DNA of 64,000 bases from Lentisphaerae bacterium GWF2_49_21 (GCA_001804805.1 MHBH01000028.1:54148-118147), one strand, 5' to 3'; positions 17,505 through 27,261 are shown, counted from the first letter of the stretch. Translations and numbers: made by a program. Notes: generated from the sequence alone by a model not told the origin.

Positions 17505-17546
17505 CGATATTCAATATTCGGCGTTCGATATTCGATATTCAATGTC
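17505..17546. repeat. Heptanucleotide array CRATATT x6
   Basis: Units CGATATT, CAATATT, CGGCGTT, CGATATT, CGATATT, CAATGTC run into the stop codon of the heparinase-like gene. The single GCGT-containing unit parallels AGCGTCG in the arrays at 53409 and 54150. Confidence 0.75.
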
Positions 17547-20500
17547 TTATTGCCTCCTGTTCCACTTTGACCTTTTCCGGATCCGCCGCCTCGACGCTGA
17601 TACCGTCCGGGCGGATATGGACGCACGTCTGCTGTCCATGCGATTCGATGCACACTCCGTTGCACCTGATGTATTCGCCGTCGATGATGATCAGGCTCAG
17701 GCAGTCCTTTCTCTCAAGTACCATTCCGTAACGCCCCTTGAACGAAATCCTGTCGTCTGTATAGATGATCTCGTCCCTTGCAAGGAAGAGCGTGTCGGAA
17801 ATGCCGTCGCCGGAAACCTGCATGCCGATTTTTTCGCCGTTGTTCTCGATATTGACAGCTTTCACTGGTTTCCTGTTCCTTGACAATGGACGTATTAGCG
17901 CGCCTATCGTCTCGGGTGATTCGACCCTGATCTGAAGATGCCGCATCGTGAAGCATTTTTCAAGTGGTCTGCCGTCATGTTCCACTACCGGCTGCTGGGT
18001 TATCTCGTCCGTCGAGGAATCAAGGCCTGGCAGGATCACCTGGAAATCCGTTCCGAAGCGTCCCTTGAAAACGTATCCCCTGCTTAAGATTCCCGTATGT
18101 GAATCGGCGACCGCCTGCAGATGCCAGTAGACGGGGATGTCCATGCCATGGAGCCTGAGATTGTCGTGCATCACCACATATTCATCCTTGACGTAGATCA
18201 TGGATCTTGCATTGATCGGATTTTTCTCCTCGAAACGCGATTTTGCGATTTCCACAAGACTGTGGTGGCAGTTGTCGCTGAGGAATACCGGTTCGCCGGG
18301 TTTTATTGCAGCTGGATTTACACCCTGCGCGAAATCCAGGTTCGAGAATGAAGCGAAACGCTCGATGTGTCCGGCCGCAAGAGGCATATGTGTATCATAG
18401 AAGGAAAGCGTGCTGTGGCGCCAGGTCTCTCCGGCCTCGCCGCCGTCGTATATGATAGGTTTTCCGTCGGCGAAAAGAATTATGCTGCCTTCGGTGCGGT
18501 GGTAGCGGTATCCTCCCGGCCCCATCTTGAACAGGAGGTAGAACTCATCGTCCTTGCCGAAGTTTTCCCTGAAAATCGCCCCGAAACCTTCAAGCCTGCG
18601 GCTCGTAAGCTGGACAGGTTCGGAAACTTTCCTGAGCTCCTCTGGTTCAACCGAGCAGAGCAGGGCGGGATACTGTGATTTCCTCTGCCCGTCGCATCCG
18701 CCTTGGAAATACGCCCATTTCAAAAAGTTTGCGAATTCCGCATCTTTCTTTTCGTAGAGCTTGCTCATGAGCAGATAATATTCCGGAACGCGCTGTCCGA
18801 GCTGTGCATGATCCCCGACCGGAGGAATGAGCCTTACTTTGTTCTCCGCCTCATATTCCTTGTCGTTCAGCGTCCTGCACATTGTTCCGTAGTCGCCCGG
18901 GCATTTCGGAGTGAGCAGCAAAATCCCCCAGCGGAGGAAATCCTTCAATCTTTCGATCCTGCTGCTGTCCGAGATGCCGTGCCTGAAGAGATGATATGCG
19001 AGATTCAGCCTGCATCCGGCGGCATGCATGTAGTAGCAGGCGGGATTCTCATACCATTTTCCGCTGCCGGGCGTACAGTAGACCTCAAGAGATTTCTTCA
19101 TCAGCTCGGTCGAATGCTCGACGAACCTGCCGGCGTCCGGATTCCCCTTGAAGCAGATTCCTACGGTTCCGACGATGTCCGTGCGGTCGGCCTCGAAGTT
19201 GGCGTTCCTGGAATTATATCTCCAGTTCATGAAATCGCATTCCATGTACATGTGGCCCATCAGCATCAGGAATGAGCGCGCGAGCCGTTCCTCGTCCGCC
19301 GTGAAAACTCCTGTCGGCGCGATGAGATCGTATTGCTCGGCCAGCGGAGTGATCTGTCTTCCTCCGACCGGACTGTAGACGTCGCCGTAGTCGCGCCCCT
19401 GGAGCGTAAGTTTCGATCTGAGCCTGGCGTTGTGGAGGATCAGCTGCTTCAGGCGCCAGATCTCAGTAGTGTCATTTTCTATTACCGCCTTCAGCGCGGT
19501 TGCAGGCCCGATATGTATATTTTCAAGCATGTTTTTCCAGGTCCTGGACATCTCGGGAGTTCTTATTTTCTCCATGACACGGTGGATTTCATCTGCATTT
19601 GCCAGGACAAAAGGCCGTTCCTCGTGATCCTTCATGTCGAGGAGCCAGTCCTTGAAATCATCGAGCCTTGGGGAGGAGTTCTTGTGCTGGACAAGGCTCA
19701 GCTCCTTGTACGGGCCGTCGTTCTTGTCGAATGACGAGGCCAATATCCCCCATTGCCGTTCGCCGTTGAAGAAATTGAAGTTGAAGAAGAAGTCGCCGTC
19801 CTTCGAAGTATGGGCCGTGATCATCGACAGCGTGGATCCGATCATTTCCGGGAACGGCCAGTCGAGTTCGCGGTTGTCGTCGCCGGGGCCGTTGCATATT
19901 TTTTCAAAGTCCAGATCCTGCCATTCCCCGCGCCTGATCGTGAAGACGCCGATGTAGTCCTTCGATTCGAGCCCTTCCATGGTCGCGGCATAGCCAAAAC
20001 CATGCTTCGGGATCCACCATGCGATCGATTCCTGCAGGCGTGCAAGCTCGCGGTTGGAGGGGGCGAGCGTGGTCCAGTGCTGGCTGTTCTGTTCCGCGCA
20101 CCAGTGCAGATATCCTCTGCCGCCGGAGAATTCCCTGAGTGAAAATTCAAAGGAGGCGCCATCCATCTTGAATGACTTTTCGTGGACAAGCGCGTATGCC
20201 TCCCCTTCATGGAAGGTGATCGTGTATTCAATCCGCCTGTCCGCTCCGAAGTCATATGAGATTCTCAGTTTAATGAACAAGGGGCCTTGTTCGATGAGTT
20301 CGGTCGTCTGGGATGAAAAACCGAGCGTTTCCGGGACTTTGAACCTGCCGGTGCCGCGCCATATTCCATCTGCGCATTTTACAGAAATGACAGGAGGGGA
20401 GGGCTTCCTCTGCGAGCCCCATGGTATCCTGAATGATGAAGCGCCCGTGCTGACAGCAGCTGTGCCATCGTTCCCGATGTCGATTTTCAGGCCGGACTCG

Positions 20501-21669
20501 TATTTCAGGCCGAGATCTTTTTCAGCCTCGTATATGCAGACGTCCAGTTCATCCTCTTCGGGAAGCTCCGCGAAGATCCAGGCCTTTCCCGCAGAGAGCT
20601 GGACAGGAACAGGCCTGGAGCTTGAACTGCCGGTGAAGACTGCAAGCGTTCCCTGTCCATGGCTTCCGACTGGAAGTCCTATCAGCTGTCTTGGGAATTT
20701 GTAATAGAACGGATTCTTGATTTCCTTTTCGCATATCTTCCTGATGAATTCCCCCTCGAATGCCCTGACGGCGGGGAACTTTTCAGCACCTCCTGCAGCA
20801 GGAGCGCTTTCCCATCGGGCGAGGAGCAGTTCGAGAAACGCATTTTCCATGGACAAGGAGAAATCCTGTTTGAGGAATATCACCGGATACCTGCCGTCGC
20901 GCCAAGAGGTCCTTGCGGCAAGATAATCATAGGGGCCGACAGGCATGTCCTTGAATTCGAAGCCGCCGTTGGAATCTGTAATGGCCGTGAAGATTTCCGG
21001 GATGCCGTTGAAAACCATGTTCTGGGGGCCGCAGGAGGGATTTACAGCCGTCCTGCGGTAGTCCTCGATGGAGAAGGAATTGTTCATGGACAGCACAAGT
21101 TCGATTCCGGAGACAGGCTTGTTTTCGTCGTCTGTGATCCTGCCCTGAAGCATGCATGTGATGGGAACAGTTTTTCCAGTGGAAGAAGTTTTTAGCGGTG
21201 GTTGGACCGGATCGGGGAATGAGGGGAATATCTTTTTGATGTCAGCCTTGAAGATTAGCGCGGAATGCCTGATCAGTTCGAAATCCTCCTGGCAGCGTGC
21301 GGCGCTGCACGCGTCAGCGTAGTGCTTCCCGGAAAGCTCACGGTATTTTGCGACGAATTCATCGATGCAGTATCCCTGCCTGGACTCATCCGAATCGCGG
21401 TAGAACCCTTCGGATGAATAAAAGGCCGAATTCTCAGCCATCAGCACCTTCTTCAGGACTTCCTCGCGGGTGTTCGCGGGATTGAACGTTTCGACAGCAT
21501 CCCTTGCGCAGCGCAGATCTCCCAGGCTCCTGTAGGCTTCGTTCAGCAGGAGGCATATCTGGTTCCGGACGCCTTCGTCACCGGAATGTTCCAGGTATTC
21601 GATCGCCGTACGCCTGGCGGTCTCGTATTTCCTTTCCTCAAGGAGTTTTTTTATGACACCTGTTTCCAT
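17539..21669 (-). CDS. Heparinase II/III-like multidomain protein
   Basis: 1376 aa, no signal peptide. Residues 1-155 are helical and TPR-like. Residues about 170-255 form a carboxypeptidase-regulatory-like beta domain (LQGRITDDENKPVSGIELVL, then GGFEFKDMPVGPY). A beta-rich region follows to about 560. Residues about 700-1000 are helical, as in the alpha/alpha toroid of PL8/PL12/PL21 lyases, and about 1040-1300 match the heparinase II/III beta-sandwich style (FKMGPGGYRYHRTEG, YDTHMPLAAGH). These lyases cleave uronic-acid polysaccharides; catalytic residues cannot be assigned by eye. It is divergent from a GntR/LacI-type regulator, which probably controls it. The lack of a signal is unusual for such enzymes. 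Confidence 0.7.
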   Translation of the reverse strand: METGVIKKLLEERKYETARRTAIEYLEHSGDEGVRNQICLLLNEAYRSLGDLRCARDAVETFNPANTREEVLKKVLMAENSAFYSSEGFYRDSDESRQGYCIDEFVAKYRELSGKHYADACSAARCQEDFELIRHSALIFKADIKKIFPSFPDPVQPPLKTSSTGKTVPITCMLQGRITDDENKPVSGIELVLSMNNSFSIEDYRRTAVNPSCGPQNMVFNGIPEIFTAITDSNGGFEFKDMPVGPYDYLAARTSWRDGRYPVIFLKQDFSLSMENAFLELLLARWESAPAAGGAEKFPAVRAFEGEFIRKICEKEIKNPFYYKFPRQLIGLPVGSHGQGTLAVFTGSSSSRPVPVQLSAGKAWIFAELPEEDELDVCIYEAEKDLGLKYESGLKIDIGNDGTAAVSTGASSFRIPWGSQRKPSPPVISVKCADGIWRGTGRFKVPETLGFSSQTTELIEQGPLFIKLRISYDFGADRRIEYTITFHEGEAYALVHEKSFKMDGASFEFSLREFSGGRGYLHWCAEQNSQHWTTLAPSNRELARLQESIAWWIPKHGFGYAATMEGLESKDYIGVFTIRRGEWQDLDFEKICNGPGDDNRELDWPFPEMIGSTLSMITAHTSKDGDFFFNFNFFNGERQWGILASSFDKNDGPYKELSLVQHKNSSPRLDDFKDWLLDMKDHEERPFVLANADEIHRVMEKIRTPEMSRTWKNMLENIHIGPATALKAVIENDTTEIWRLKQLILHNARLRSKLTLQGRDYGDVYSPVGGRQITPLAEQYDLIAPTGVFTADEERLARSFLMLMGHMYMECDFMNWRYNSRNANFEADRTDIVGTVGICFKGNPDAGRFVEHSTELMKKSLEVYCTPGSGKWYENPACYYMHAAGCRLNLAYHLFRHGISDSSRIERLKDFLRWGILLLTPKCPGDYGTMCRTLNDKEYEAENKVRLIPPVGDHAQLGQRVPEYYLLMSKLYEKKDAEFANFLKWAYFQGGCDGQRKSQYPALLCSVEPEELRKVSEPVQLTSRRLEGFGAIFRENFGKDDEFYLLFKMGPGGYRYHRTEGSIILFADGKPIIYDGGEAGETWRHSTLSFYDTHMPLAAGHIERFASFSNLDFAQGVNPAAIKPGEPVFLSDNCHHSLVEIAKSRFEEKNPINARSMIYVKDEYVVMHDNLRLHGMDIPVYWHLQAVADSHTGILSRGYVFKGRFGTDFQVILPGLDSSTDEITQQPVVEHDGRPLEKCFTMRHLQIRVESPETIGALIRPLSRNRKPVKAVNIENNGEKIGMQVSGDGISDTLFLARDEIIYTDDRISFKGRYGMVLERKDCLSLIIIDGEYIRCNGVCIESHGQQTCVHIRPDGISVEAADPEKVKVEQEAIRH

Positions 21670-21702
21670 GGCACTAAATCTTTTTTATGGAAAAAGCCGG
21701 AA

Positions 21703-21763
21703 TATACTTTGATAAAGCAATATAGTATAGTAAAGTAAAGTATTCAAGGCTTATACTTTGATA
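21703..21763. promoter_or_regulatory. Repeated TATACTTTGATA sites, candidate operators
   Basis: TATACTTTGATA occurs at 21703-21714 and 21752-21763, 49 bases apart in the same orientation, in the 154-base gap between the divergent lyase-like and regulator genes. Between them is an AT-rich run including TAAAGTAAAGTATT. This is where a GntR/LacI autoregulator would be expected to bind. Confidence 0.4.
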
Positions 21764-21823
21764 TTGTTGGAAAATATCATAAAATGCAATATTATATGAA
21801 GGTTGCCGGTAAAAACATAAAAT

Positions 21824-22933
21824 ATGGCTGTTGAAATGCATACCAAGAAAGAACTGGGGAGGATTCCGGAAAAGCGCCGCGGGATACTCAGGGCGATCAC
21901 TGGGAAGATCGTCTCCGGTGAATGGCCGCTCGGTGAGAAGATCCCGAACAGGGTCACGATCGAAAAGACCTTCAACGCCAGCAGCGTGACCGTACAGCGT
22001 GCGATGGAGCTGCTTACCGCTGACGGCTTCCTCGAACCCCGCGGGCGCAGTGGCACTTTCGTAAGCAAGAATCCTCCGTATCTGCATAATTACGCAATAG
22101 TCTTCCATGGGACTCCGAAGCGCAACTGGAGCGCGTTCCTGGAATCGATCGCATCCGAGGCGGGCAAGCTGAAACTTGACGTCAGATCCCGTATAAGATG
22201 CTATTACGAGATCAACGGAGATCCGCGTGCCGAGGACTATGGACGACTTATAAGCGACATACGTGCGCACAGGCTGGCTGGAATATTCTTTACGACCAAT
22301 CCATATCAGGTCGCAGGCACGCCTATCACGGATGAGGGCGATATTCCACGTGTAGCCATAACGAACTCAAAAGCCAATATCAAGCTCTCCAATGTGATTC
22401 TCGACGGCGAGTCCGTCGTCGAAATGGGCGTAAATTATCTCATAGGCAAAGGCTGCAGGAAGATCGGCCTGTTTGTGACCACGCAGCAGGCGAACGGCTT
22501 CCTTCCTCATTTCAAAAGGATATTGTCTGAGAAGAAATGCATCTGCAGGGATGAATGGATCCAGCCAGTGCATATCGCTTCGCCGTGGAGCGCGGTGAAT
22601 GTAGTCAAGCTCCTCTTCAAACTGGACAAGAAGGACATCCCTGATGGAATTTATATAGCGGATGACAACCTGACTGCAAGTGTCATTGAAGGCATCAAGG
22701 CATCGGGCAAAGGCATTCCTGGCGACATAGTCGTGTCATCGCATTCCAATTTTCCTGCGACATTCGACTATCCTAAATCGGTTAAGCTGTTCGGTTTCAA
22801 TATCAATGAGGTGCTCAGGAAATCTATCCAGCTGATGGGCATGAGGAACAAGGACCAGAAGATCCCTCCTTCAATAAAAATCAAGGCCTGCTCAGACGAT
22901 GAATTCGAAAAAGCCTATTCATCCCAGGAATAG
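21824..22933 (+). CDS. GntR-HTH/LacI-sensor transcriptional regulator
   Basis: 369 aa. Residues 15-85 are a GntR winged helix (ILRAITGKIVSGEWPLGEKI, then VTVQRAMELLTADGFLEPRGRSGTFVS). The rest is a periplasmic-binding-protein-like sensor as in LacI/GalR, with phrases such as MGVNYLIGKGCRKIGLFV and PDGIYIADDNLTASVIEG. This fusion is common in Lentisphaerota and Verrucomicrobiota sugar loci. It is divergently transcribed from the heparinase-like gene, so the ligand is probably a sugar released by that system. The start could also be Met5; neither has a good ribosome binding site. Confidence 0.85.
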   Translation: MAVEMHTKKELGRIPEKRRGILRAITGKIVSGEWPLGEKIPNRVTIEKTFNASSVTVQRAMELLTADGFLEPRGRSGTFVSKNPPYLHNYAIVFHGTPKRNWSAFLESIASEAGKLKLDVRSRIRCYYEINGDPRAEDYGRLISDIRAHRLAGIFFTTNPYQVAGTPITDEGDIPRVAITNSKANIKLSNVILDGESVVEMGVNYLIGKGCRKIGLFVTTQQANGFLPHFKRILSEKKCICRDEWIQPVHIASPWSAVNVVKLLFKLDKKDIPDGIYIADDNLTASVIEGIKASGKGIPGDIVVSSHSNFPATFDYPKSVKLFGFNINEVLRKSIQLMGMRNKDQKIPPSIKIKACSDDEFEKAYSSQE

Positions 22934-22975
22934 GTTCCAGTTCAAATTCCCTTTTTAGGAATTCCCCCTTCGCGC

Positions 22976-24658
22976 TTATGGACGTTCACAGGCGCCGATG
23001 TCGTGCTGCTTGCCCGTCGGGAACTTGCGTCCGGAGAAATCCGTCTCCACCGCATCAATCTTGAAGAGGGCCTTCAGGTCCAGTGCCATATCTGCTGCCG
23101 GAGAACCGGCTGCTGGCAAAAAGCATGACAAGCCGGGGATTCGTGACAAGTCGCCTGCCGTCCCGTGCGGGGAGGCGAGCTCGAACTGGGGATCGGCGTG
23201 GAGCCCCGCCGGCTTTCCATCGATCAGCTCCTTCCCGAGCTTGCGCCATTCGTCGAGACTTCCGCTCTTTGTCTTGCCCGACGTCAGGAACTTGCCGTCC
23301 TTCATCCAGTATAAGTTGCCCTGGAAGACGCTGATGTCCTTGTCGCGGTCGATATTGACAAGCGGTGCGCCCTTCGTGACCAGGATGTTGTTGCGGAAAG
23401 ACACGCCGACTCTATTGCCGACGATGTTGACGAGGCCGTGTGCCGGCTGATCTGTGATGAATGTGTTGTTGTAAACTTCGATGCCGGACATGCCCTTGCC
23501 GTGGTTGCCGACATAGATCGCGCCGTACTGGCGGAGTTTTACTGCGTCGTTCTCGGAGACGTTGTAGCGCACGATGTTTCCACGGTCCTCATGAGGAGCG
23601 CCGGCATAGGTGTAGACGAGGATTCCCGCTCCATCGTTGCCATGGCTGTAATTGTACTGGAGGACGCACTCGATGCAGCCGCCGTCAAGGTCGAATCCGT
23701 CTCCGTCCGGCGCCTTGCCGGTCCGGTTGTTGTAGGATTCGCAGCGCTGGATCACGACACGCCTTGCTACAGCCGTCCAGATTCCACACGGACCTCCGAC
23801 CTTCGTATTGCATAATGCGCCGTTCTCCCATGCCACACAGCGGTCGACGAGTCCTTCGTCGCAGTCCTCCACAAGAATACCGCTGCCGGAATGGTTGTCC
23901 GTATATTCAGGATCCCCGGTGTTCTTGTAGACTCGGCAGCCGGAGATCGTTACATTATGGTTCGCATACAGTTTTGATTTCTCGTCCCAGTATCCCGTGA
24001 TGTAGATGCCGTAGAACTCGTTGTTGTGGGAATCGCAGCCTTCGATACGGACATCCTCCCAGCCGCTCTTGCTGCCGTCTGAGGCGTCTCCGCCGACGAA
24101 AATCCCGCATCCGGCGGGGGGCTGGTAGGCATCAGCCTTTTTTGCGGATGGTTTTAAATCGCGTCCGAATCCGGAGGTCTCGACGTTCAGGATGCGTGCA
24201 TGTTTGAGCCGGACATTGCCGGGCAGAGTGTTCACGAATGTGATGCCGCATCCATGGTTCTTCGTGCTGCCGCTGCCGATGCATACAAGGTCGTGGATTT
24301 CTACACCGCCTGCGTCGCGGATGAGAACAGCGGTACCGAGTCCGGCATTGATGGTTGCGCGGCCTTTTCCATATGAGCCTACGACGACGGGCTTCTCCGG
24401 TGTTCCGGCATCCTGCGCGTCGAGAACGAGATTGCCCTCGAAGATTTTTCCAGCCGCGAAAAGTAGCCTGTCACCGGGCTTCAGCACCTGGCGGTTTGCG
24501 CGGTCAATGGTCTTCCAAGGTTTCTCGAGAGTCCCGGGATTCTCGTCGTTGCCGTCGGGATTGACGTAGTGGTCTGCCGCCATTCCTGTCTGTGCCATCG
24601 AGCCAATGAGCATTCCGCAGCTGAGCAAAGTCGTGATCTTCATATTGTCCATTTCCAT
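22976..24658 (-). CDS. Secreted right-handed beta-helix protein
   Basis: About 560 aa with a signal peptide (ITTLLSCGMLIGSMAQTGMAAD). The opening YVNPDGNDENPGTLEKPWKTIDRA and many repeating strand-turn units with asparagine ladders (NHGCGITFVN, NNEFYGIYITG, NRTGKAPDGDGFDLDGG) identify a pectate-lyase/PL6-like parallel beta-helix. Such proteins cleave or bind acidic polysaccharides; the catalytic Lys/Arg of lyases cannot be assigned by eye. It follows the Spo0M-like gene by a few bases. The start at 24658 uses AAGG located in the end of that gene; ATGs at 24652 and 24643 are alternatives. Confidence 0.75.
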   Translation of the reverse strand: MEMDNMKITTLLSCGMLIGSMAQTGMAADHYVNPDGNDENPGTLEKPWKTIDRANRQVLKPGDRLLFAAGKIFEGNLVLDAQDAGTPEKPVVVGSYGKGRATINAGLGTAVLIRDAGGVEIHDLVCIGSGSTKNHGCGITFVNTLPGNVRLKHARILNVETSGFGRDLKPSAKKADAYQPPAGCGIFVGGDASDGSKSGWEDVRIEGCDSHNNEFYGIYITGYWDEKSKLYANHNVTISGCRVYKNTGDPEYTDNHSGSGILVEDCDEGLVDRCVAWENGALCNTKVGGPCGIWTAVARRVVIQRCESYNNRTGKAPDGDGFDLDGGCIECVLQYNYSHGNDGAGILVYTYAGAPHEDRGNIVRYNVSENDAVKLRQYGAIYVGNHGKGMSGIEVYNNTFITDQPAHGLVNIVGNRVGVSFRNNILVTKGAPLVNIDRDKDISVFQGNLYWMKDGKFLTSGKTKSGSLDEWRKLGKELIDGKPAGLHADPQFELASPHGTAGDLSRIPGLSCFLPAAGSPAADMALDLKALFKIDAVETDFSGRKFPTGKQHDIGACERP

Positions 24659-24662
24659 TCTT

Positions 24663-25481
24663 TCAAACCTTGTTGTAAGGATCTCGTTCGGCGATGATCT
24701 TCCTGATATAGGTGTTGAGTTTCTGAGTGATGAATTCATAGTTGAAGGATCCTTTCTCGCGGTAAAGCTCCGAACGTTCGAGCTTGAACGGCTGTCGCAC
24801 CCAGTCCAAGTCGACGATCGCCTTGAAATAATCCTTCAGGAACTTCTCCTGCAGGTCGAAGATAACGGTTCCTGAAACTCCGCCGTTGTACTCCTGGAGC
24901 AGTTCAAATGCAATATAGTCGAACTCCTTCTGGAGGTCTTCGGCCGGGATCAGCCGGAAGTATGTGGCGCTGGTCGATTTGTCCCATCGCCATGACTTCG
25001 GCTTCTCCTTGAAGTTCAGCTGGCGCTGCAGGGCTTCGGATACGGCAAGGAACTCCTTTGCAGGTCCGACCTTGAGGATGATCCTTTTTTCGGGATCGAA
25101 GGCCTTCGGCACATCGAGTACCACCATCAGGCTCCAGCCTGTACTGCTTGTGGAAAGGCGGGAGTTCAGAGGAAGTTTGAAGCTGAACGGATATGCGTAT
25201 TCCATTCCTGAATCGAGAGTGAATCTGTCTGCAAAAGTGATCTTGCCATGGGGAGATCTCACAGTGACCGTATGACTGTTCTTTCCAGAACCCCGCCGTT
25301 CCTGCCAGAACTCCTCGAGGAGCATTGTGATGGAATTTCCGGATATCTCGTAGTTGCCGCACTTGATCAGGAGCTGTCCCTTTATCTCCCCGCCCTGGGG
25401 GAATACACTGCTGCCGGCGAGGATCTCGATCTTTGCGCCGCCGATGTTGAATGTCCGTTTCAGAGCCTCAAGAATGCCCAT
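24663..25481 (-). CDS. Spo0M-like arrestin-fold protein
   Basis: 272 aa, all-beta in appearance. IEILAGSSVFPQGGEIKGQLLIKCGNYEISGNSITMLLEEFW is the typical start of the SpoOM/arrestin-like family. In Bacillus, Spo0M affects cell division and sporulation control; in other bacteria the role is unclear, and a cytoplasmic scaffold is likely. GGAGG lies 6 bases before the ATG at 25481, so that start is preferred to the ATG four codons earlier. It is upstream of and close to the beta-helix gene; a functional link is not evident. Confidence 0.7.
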   Translation of the reverse strand: MGILEALKRTFNIGGAKIEILAGSSVFPQGGEIKGQLLIKCGNYEISGNSITMLLEEFWQERRGSGKNSHTVTVRSPHGKITFADRFTLDSGMEYAYPFSFKLPLNSRLSTSSTGWSLMVVLDVPKAFDPEKRIILKVGPAKEFLAVSEALQRQLNFKEKPKSWRWDKSTSATYFRLIPAEDLQKEFDYIAFELLQEYNGGVSGTVIFDLQEKFLKDYFKAIVDLDWVRQPFKLERSELYREKGSFNYEFITQKLNTYIRKIIAERDPYNKV

Positions 25482-25610
25482 TGCCGCCTCCATCTGGTAA
25501 AAAGTCTTATAATTTATATGTGTTATGCAAGTGTTTCAATGCAAGTAAATGAAGATGAAAAAAACTGCAGTGATTTACTTTTAGGCGCCATATGCTAATT
25601 TTCATGCCAT

Positions 25611-26735
25611 ATGAAAACACAGCCAATGGAATTTTTTGCGACTGCGAGCAGCGGCACCGAGAGGGCGCTGCAGAACGAGCTCATTGAGCTCGGATTCAAG
25701 AGCGTACGACTGAACAGCGGTGGAACGCCGTTCTTCGGAGAGATCGAGGACGGCTGGCGCGCATGCCTGCAGTCCCGCATCGCCCAGAGGATCCAGCTTG
25801 TGCTCAAGAGATTCCAGTCACCGAGCGAACTTGACCTGTACAACGGTGTAAAGAGCATCGACTGGACGCCATACCTCACTCCTGAACATACGTTGGCAGT
25901 CAGCGCATTCTGCCATTCGAGCAATCTCACCCATACTAATTATATCGCGCAGAAGACCAAGGATGCGATTGTCGACCAGCTGCGCGAGGTGCACGGTTCG
26001 CGTCCGAATGTCGACCGCGAAGATTCAGACGTGAGGATTTTTGTCTTCATGGGCAACAACAAGGCGACGATCTATCTCGACCTCTGCGGAAAGCCGCTTT
26101 TCCAGCGCGGATACCGTCTGGAAAAAGGCGAGGCGCCGCTCAAGGAGACTCTTGCCGCCGCGATGCTGATGTATTCGGGATGGGACAGGAAGACTCCGCT
26201 CTGGGATCCGATGTGCGGTTCGGGGACGATCGCGATCGAAGCAGGTCTCTGGGCGAGGAACATTTCCCCCGGAATCTTCAGGGAGAAGTTCGGGTTCGAG
26301 AGATGGGCGAACTTCGACGAACAGGGTGCTGAAGTCTTGAAACGCATGCGCGGAGAGTGCCGGCGAGACGTGAACAATGAGATGCCCAGGATAATCGCTT
26401 CCGACTGCGATCCGACTGCGATTAAAACCGCAGAGGCAAATGCAAAACGGGCCGGAATAAAGATAACGTTTCGTGAGGCCCGCATTGAGGATATCCAGGC
26501 TGACGGCGCAAAACGGATTGTCGTTACAAATCCTCCGTTCAACGAGAGGATGGGTGTCGAAGCAGACTTCTACAGGAAGATGGGATCGGCATTCAGCAGA
26601 CTGCACGGATGCCGTGTCGCTCTGATCAGCGCGAATCCTGCGGCCATGAAATGTATTCCGGTTAAGCCGATACAGATCTCCGGAATGAAGAACGGCAGCA
26701 TAGACTGTGATTTTGCAGTTTATGATATGCCATAA
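25611..26735 (+). CDS. RlmL/THUMP-type RNA guanine N2-methyltransferase
   Basis: 374 aa. The N-terminal part (residues 1-160) resembles the ferredoxin-like/THUMP region of the UPF0020 family (FFATASSGTERALQNELIELG). The methyltransferase part has SAM motif I DPMCGSGTIAIEA near residue 200 and the N2-methylguanine catalytic motif NPPF near 310. It matches the RlmL N-terminal half, which makes m2G2445 in 23S rRNA. The C-terminal RlmK-type domain of E. coli RlmL is absent, as in most bacteria outside gamma-proteobacteria. No ribosome binding site is obvious at the chosen ATG. Confidence 0.85.
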   Translation: MKTQPMEFFATASSGTERALQNELIELGFKSVRLNSGGTPFFGEIEDGWRACLQSRIAQRIQLVLKRFQSPSELDLYNGVKSIDWTPYLTPEHTLAVSAFCHSSNLTHTNYIAQKTKDAIVDQLREVHGSRPNVDREDSDVRIFVFMGNNKATIYLDLCGKPLFQRGYRLEKGEAPLKETLAAAMLMYSGWDRKTPLWDPMCGSGTIAIEAGLWARNISPGIFREKFGFERWANFDEQGAEVLKRMRGECRRDVNNEMPRIIASDCDPTAIKTAEANAKRAGIKITFREARIEDIQADGAKRIVVTNPPFNERMGVEADFYRKMGSAFSRLHGCRVALISANPAAMKCIPVKPIQISGMKNGSIDCDFAVYDMP

Positions 26736-26825
26736 TGTGAATACATAAATTCCAAGTAGTCTGCGCTTTGTTTTTGCAGTTGAATTGATGTAGATGTTAT
26801 GTGGTCTTATTTTCAACTGCCCCCC

Positions 26826-26853
26826 TTGCTATTTCCAGCCATTTTGATATAAT
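26826..26853 (+). promoter_or_regulatory. Sigma70-like promoter before cytochrome gene
   Basis: TTGCTA at 26826-26831 and TATAAT at 26848-26853 with a 16-base spacer, about 45 bases before the cytochrome start. Confidence 0.5.
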
Positions 26854-26898
26854 ACCAAATCAGTAAACAATTGGAGCTCAGAGCTCAGGAGACAAATC

Positions 26899-27261
26899 AT
26901 GAAAAAGCTCATACTTGTAGGATTCCTGGGGGTGTTTTTTGCAGCGATGTATTTCCTTGATGTAGATGCATGGGCTGCAGACAAAAATGTGGCGAAGGCC
27001 GATGACAAGCAGGCTGCCGCTGCCATTCCCACCGAGGAGGAATTCCTGAAAGTGATCAAGGACAAATGCATAAGATGCCATCCAAAAGCGGCGGCTTCGA
27101 TGGATACTCTCAAGCAGTTCAAATGGATCGTTCCGGGCAAGCCTGAGAGCAGTCCCGTCTACAAGGTAATAGGCAAGAATAAAAAGCCCAAGGGCACTTA
27201 CCATAATCTTACTGATGCTGAAAAGAAGCTTGTCTACGACTTTATCAAGAGCATGAAATAA
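26899..27261 (+). CDS. Small exported monohaem cytochrome c
   Basis: 120 aa with a signal sequence (ILVGFLGVFFAAMYFLDVDAWAAD) and AGGAGA 7 bases before ATG. Haem is bound by CIRCH at 57-61. The following pattern (ESSPVYKVI, then LTDAEKKLVYDFIKSM) resembles the short planctomycete cytochrome domains, which usually have a MPP motif before that last helix. Here that place reads KPKGTYHNLT: the usual distal Met is missing, and His102 is the nearest candidate ligand. Likely a periplasmic electron carrier; its partner is unknown. Confidence 0.75.
   Translation: MKKLILVGFLGVFFAAMYFLDVDAWAADKNVAKADDKQAAAAIPTEEEFLKVIKDKCIRCHPKAAASMDTLKQFKWIVPGKPESSPVYKVIGKNKKPKGTYHNLTDAEKKLVYDFIKSMK

Noticed and set aside
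22940..22970. Terminator after the GntR/LacI regulator
   Set aside because: AATTCC and GGAATT flank a T-run, but the stem is only 6 bp, too weak to call.
26736..26898. tRNA or small RNA between methyltransferase and cytochrome genes
   Set aside because: No cloverleaf or anticodon arm could be drawn; only a promoter and a loose GCAGTTGAA inverted repeat were visible.
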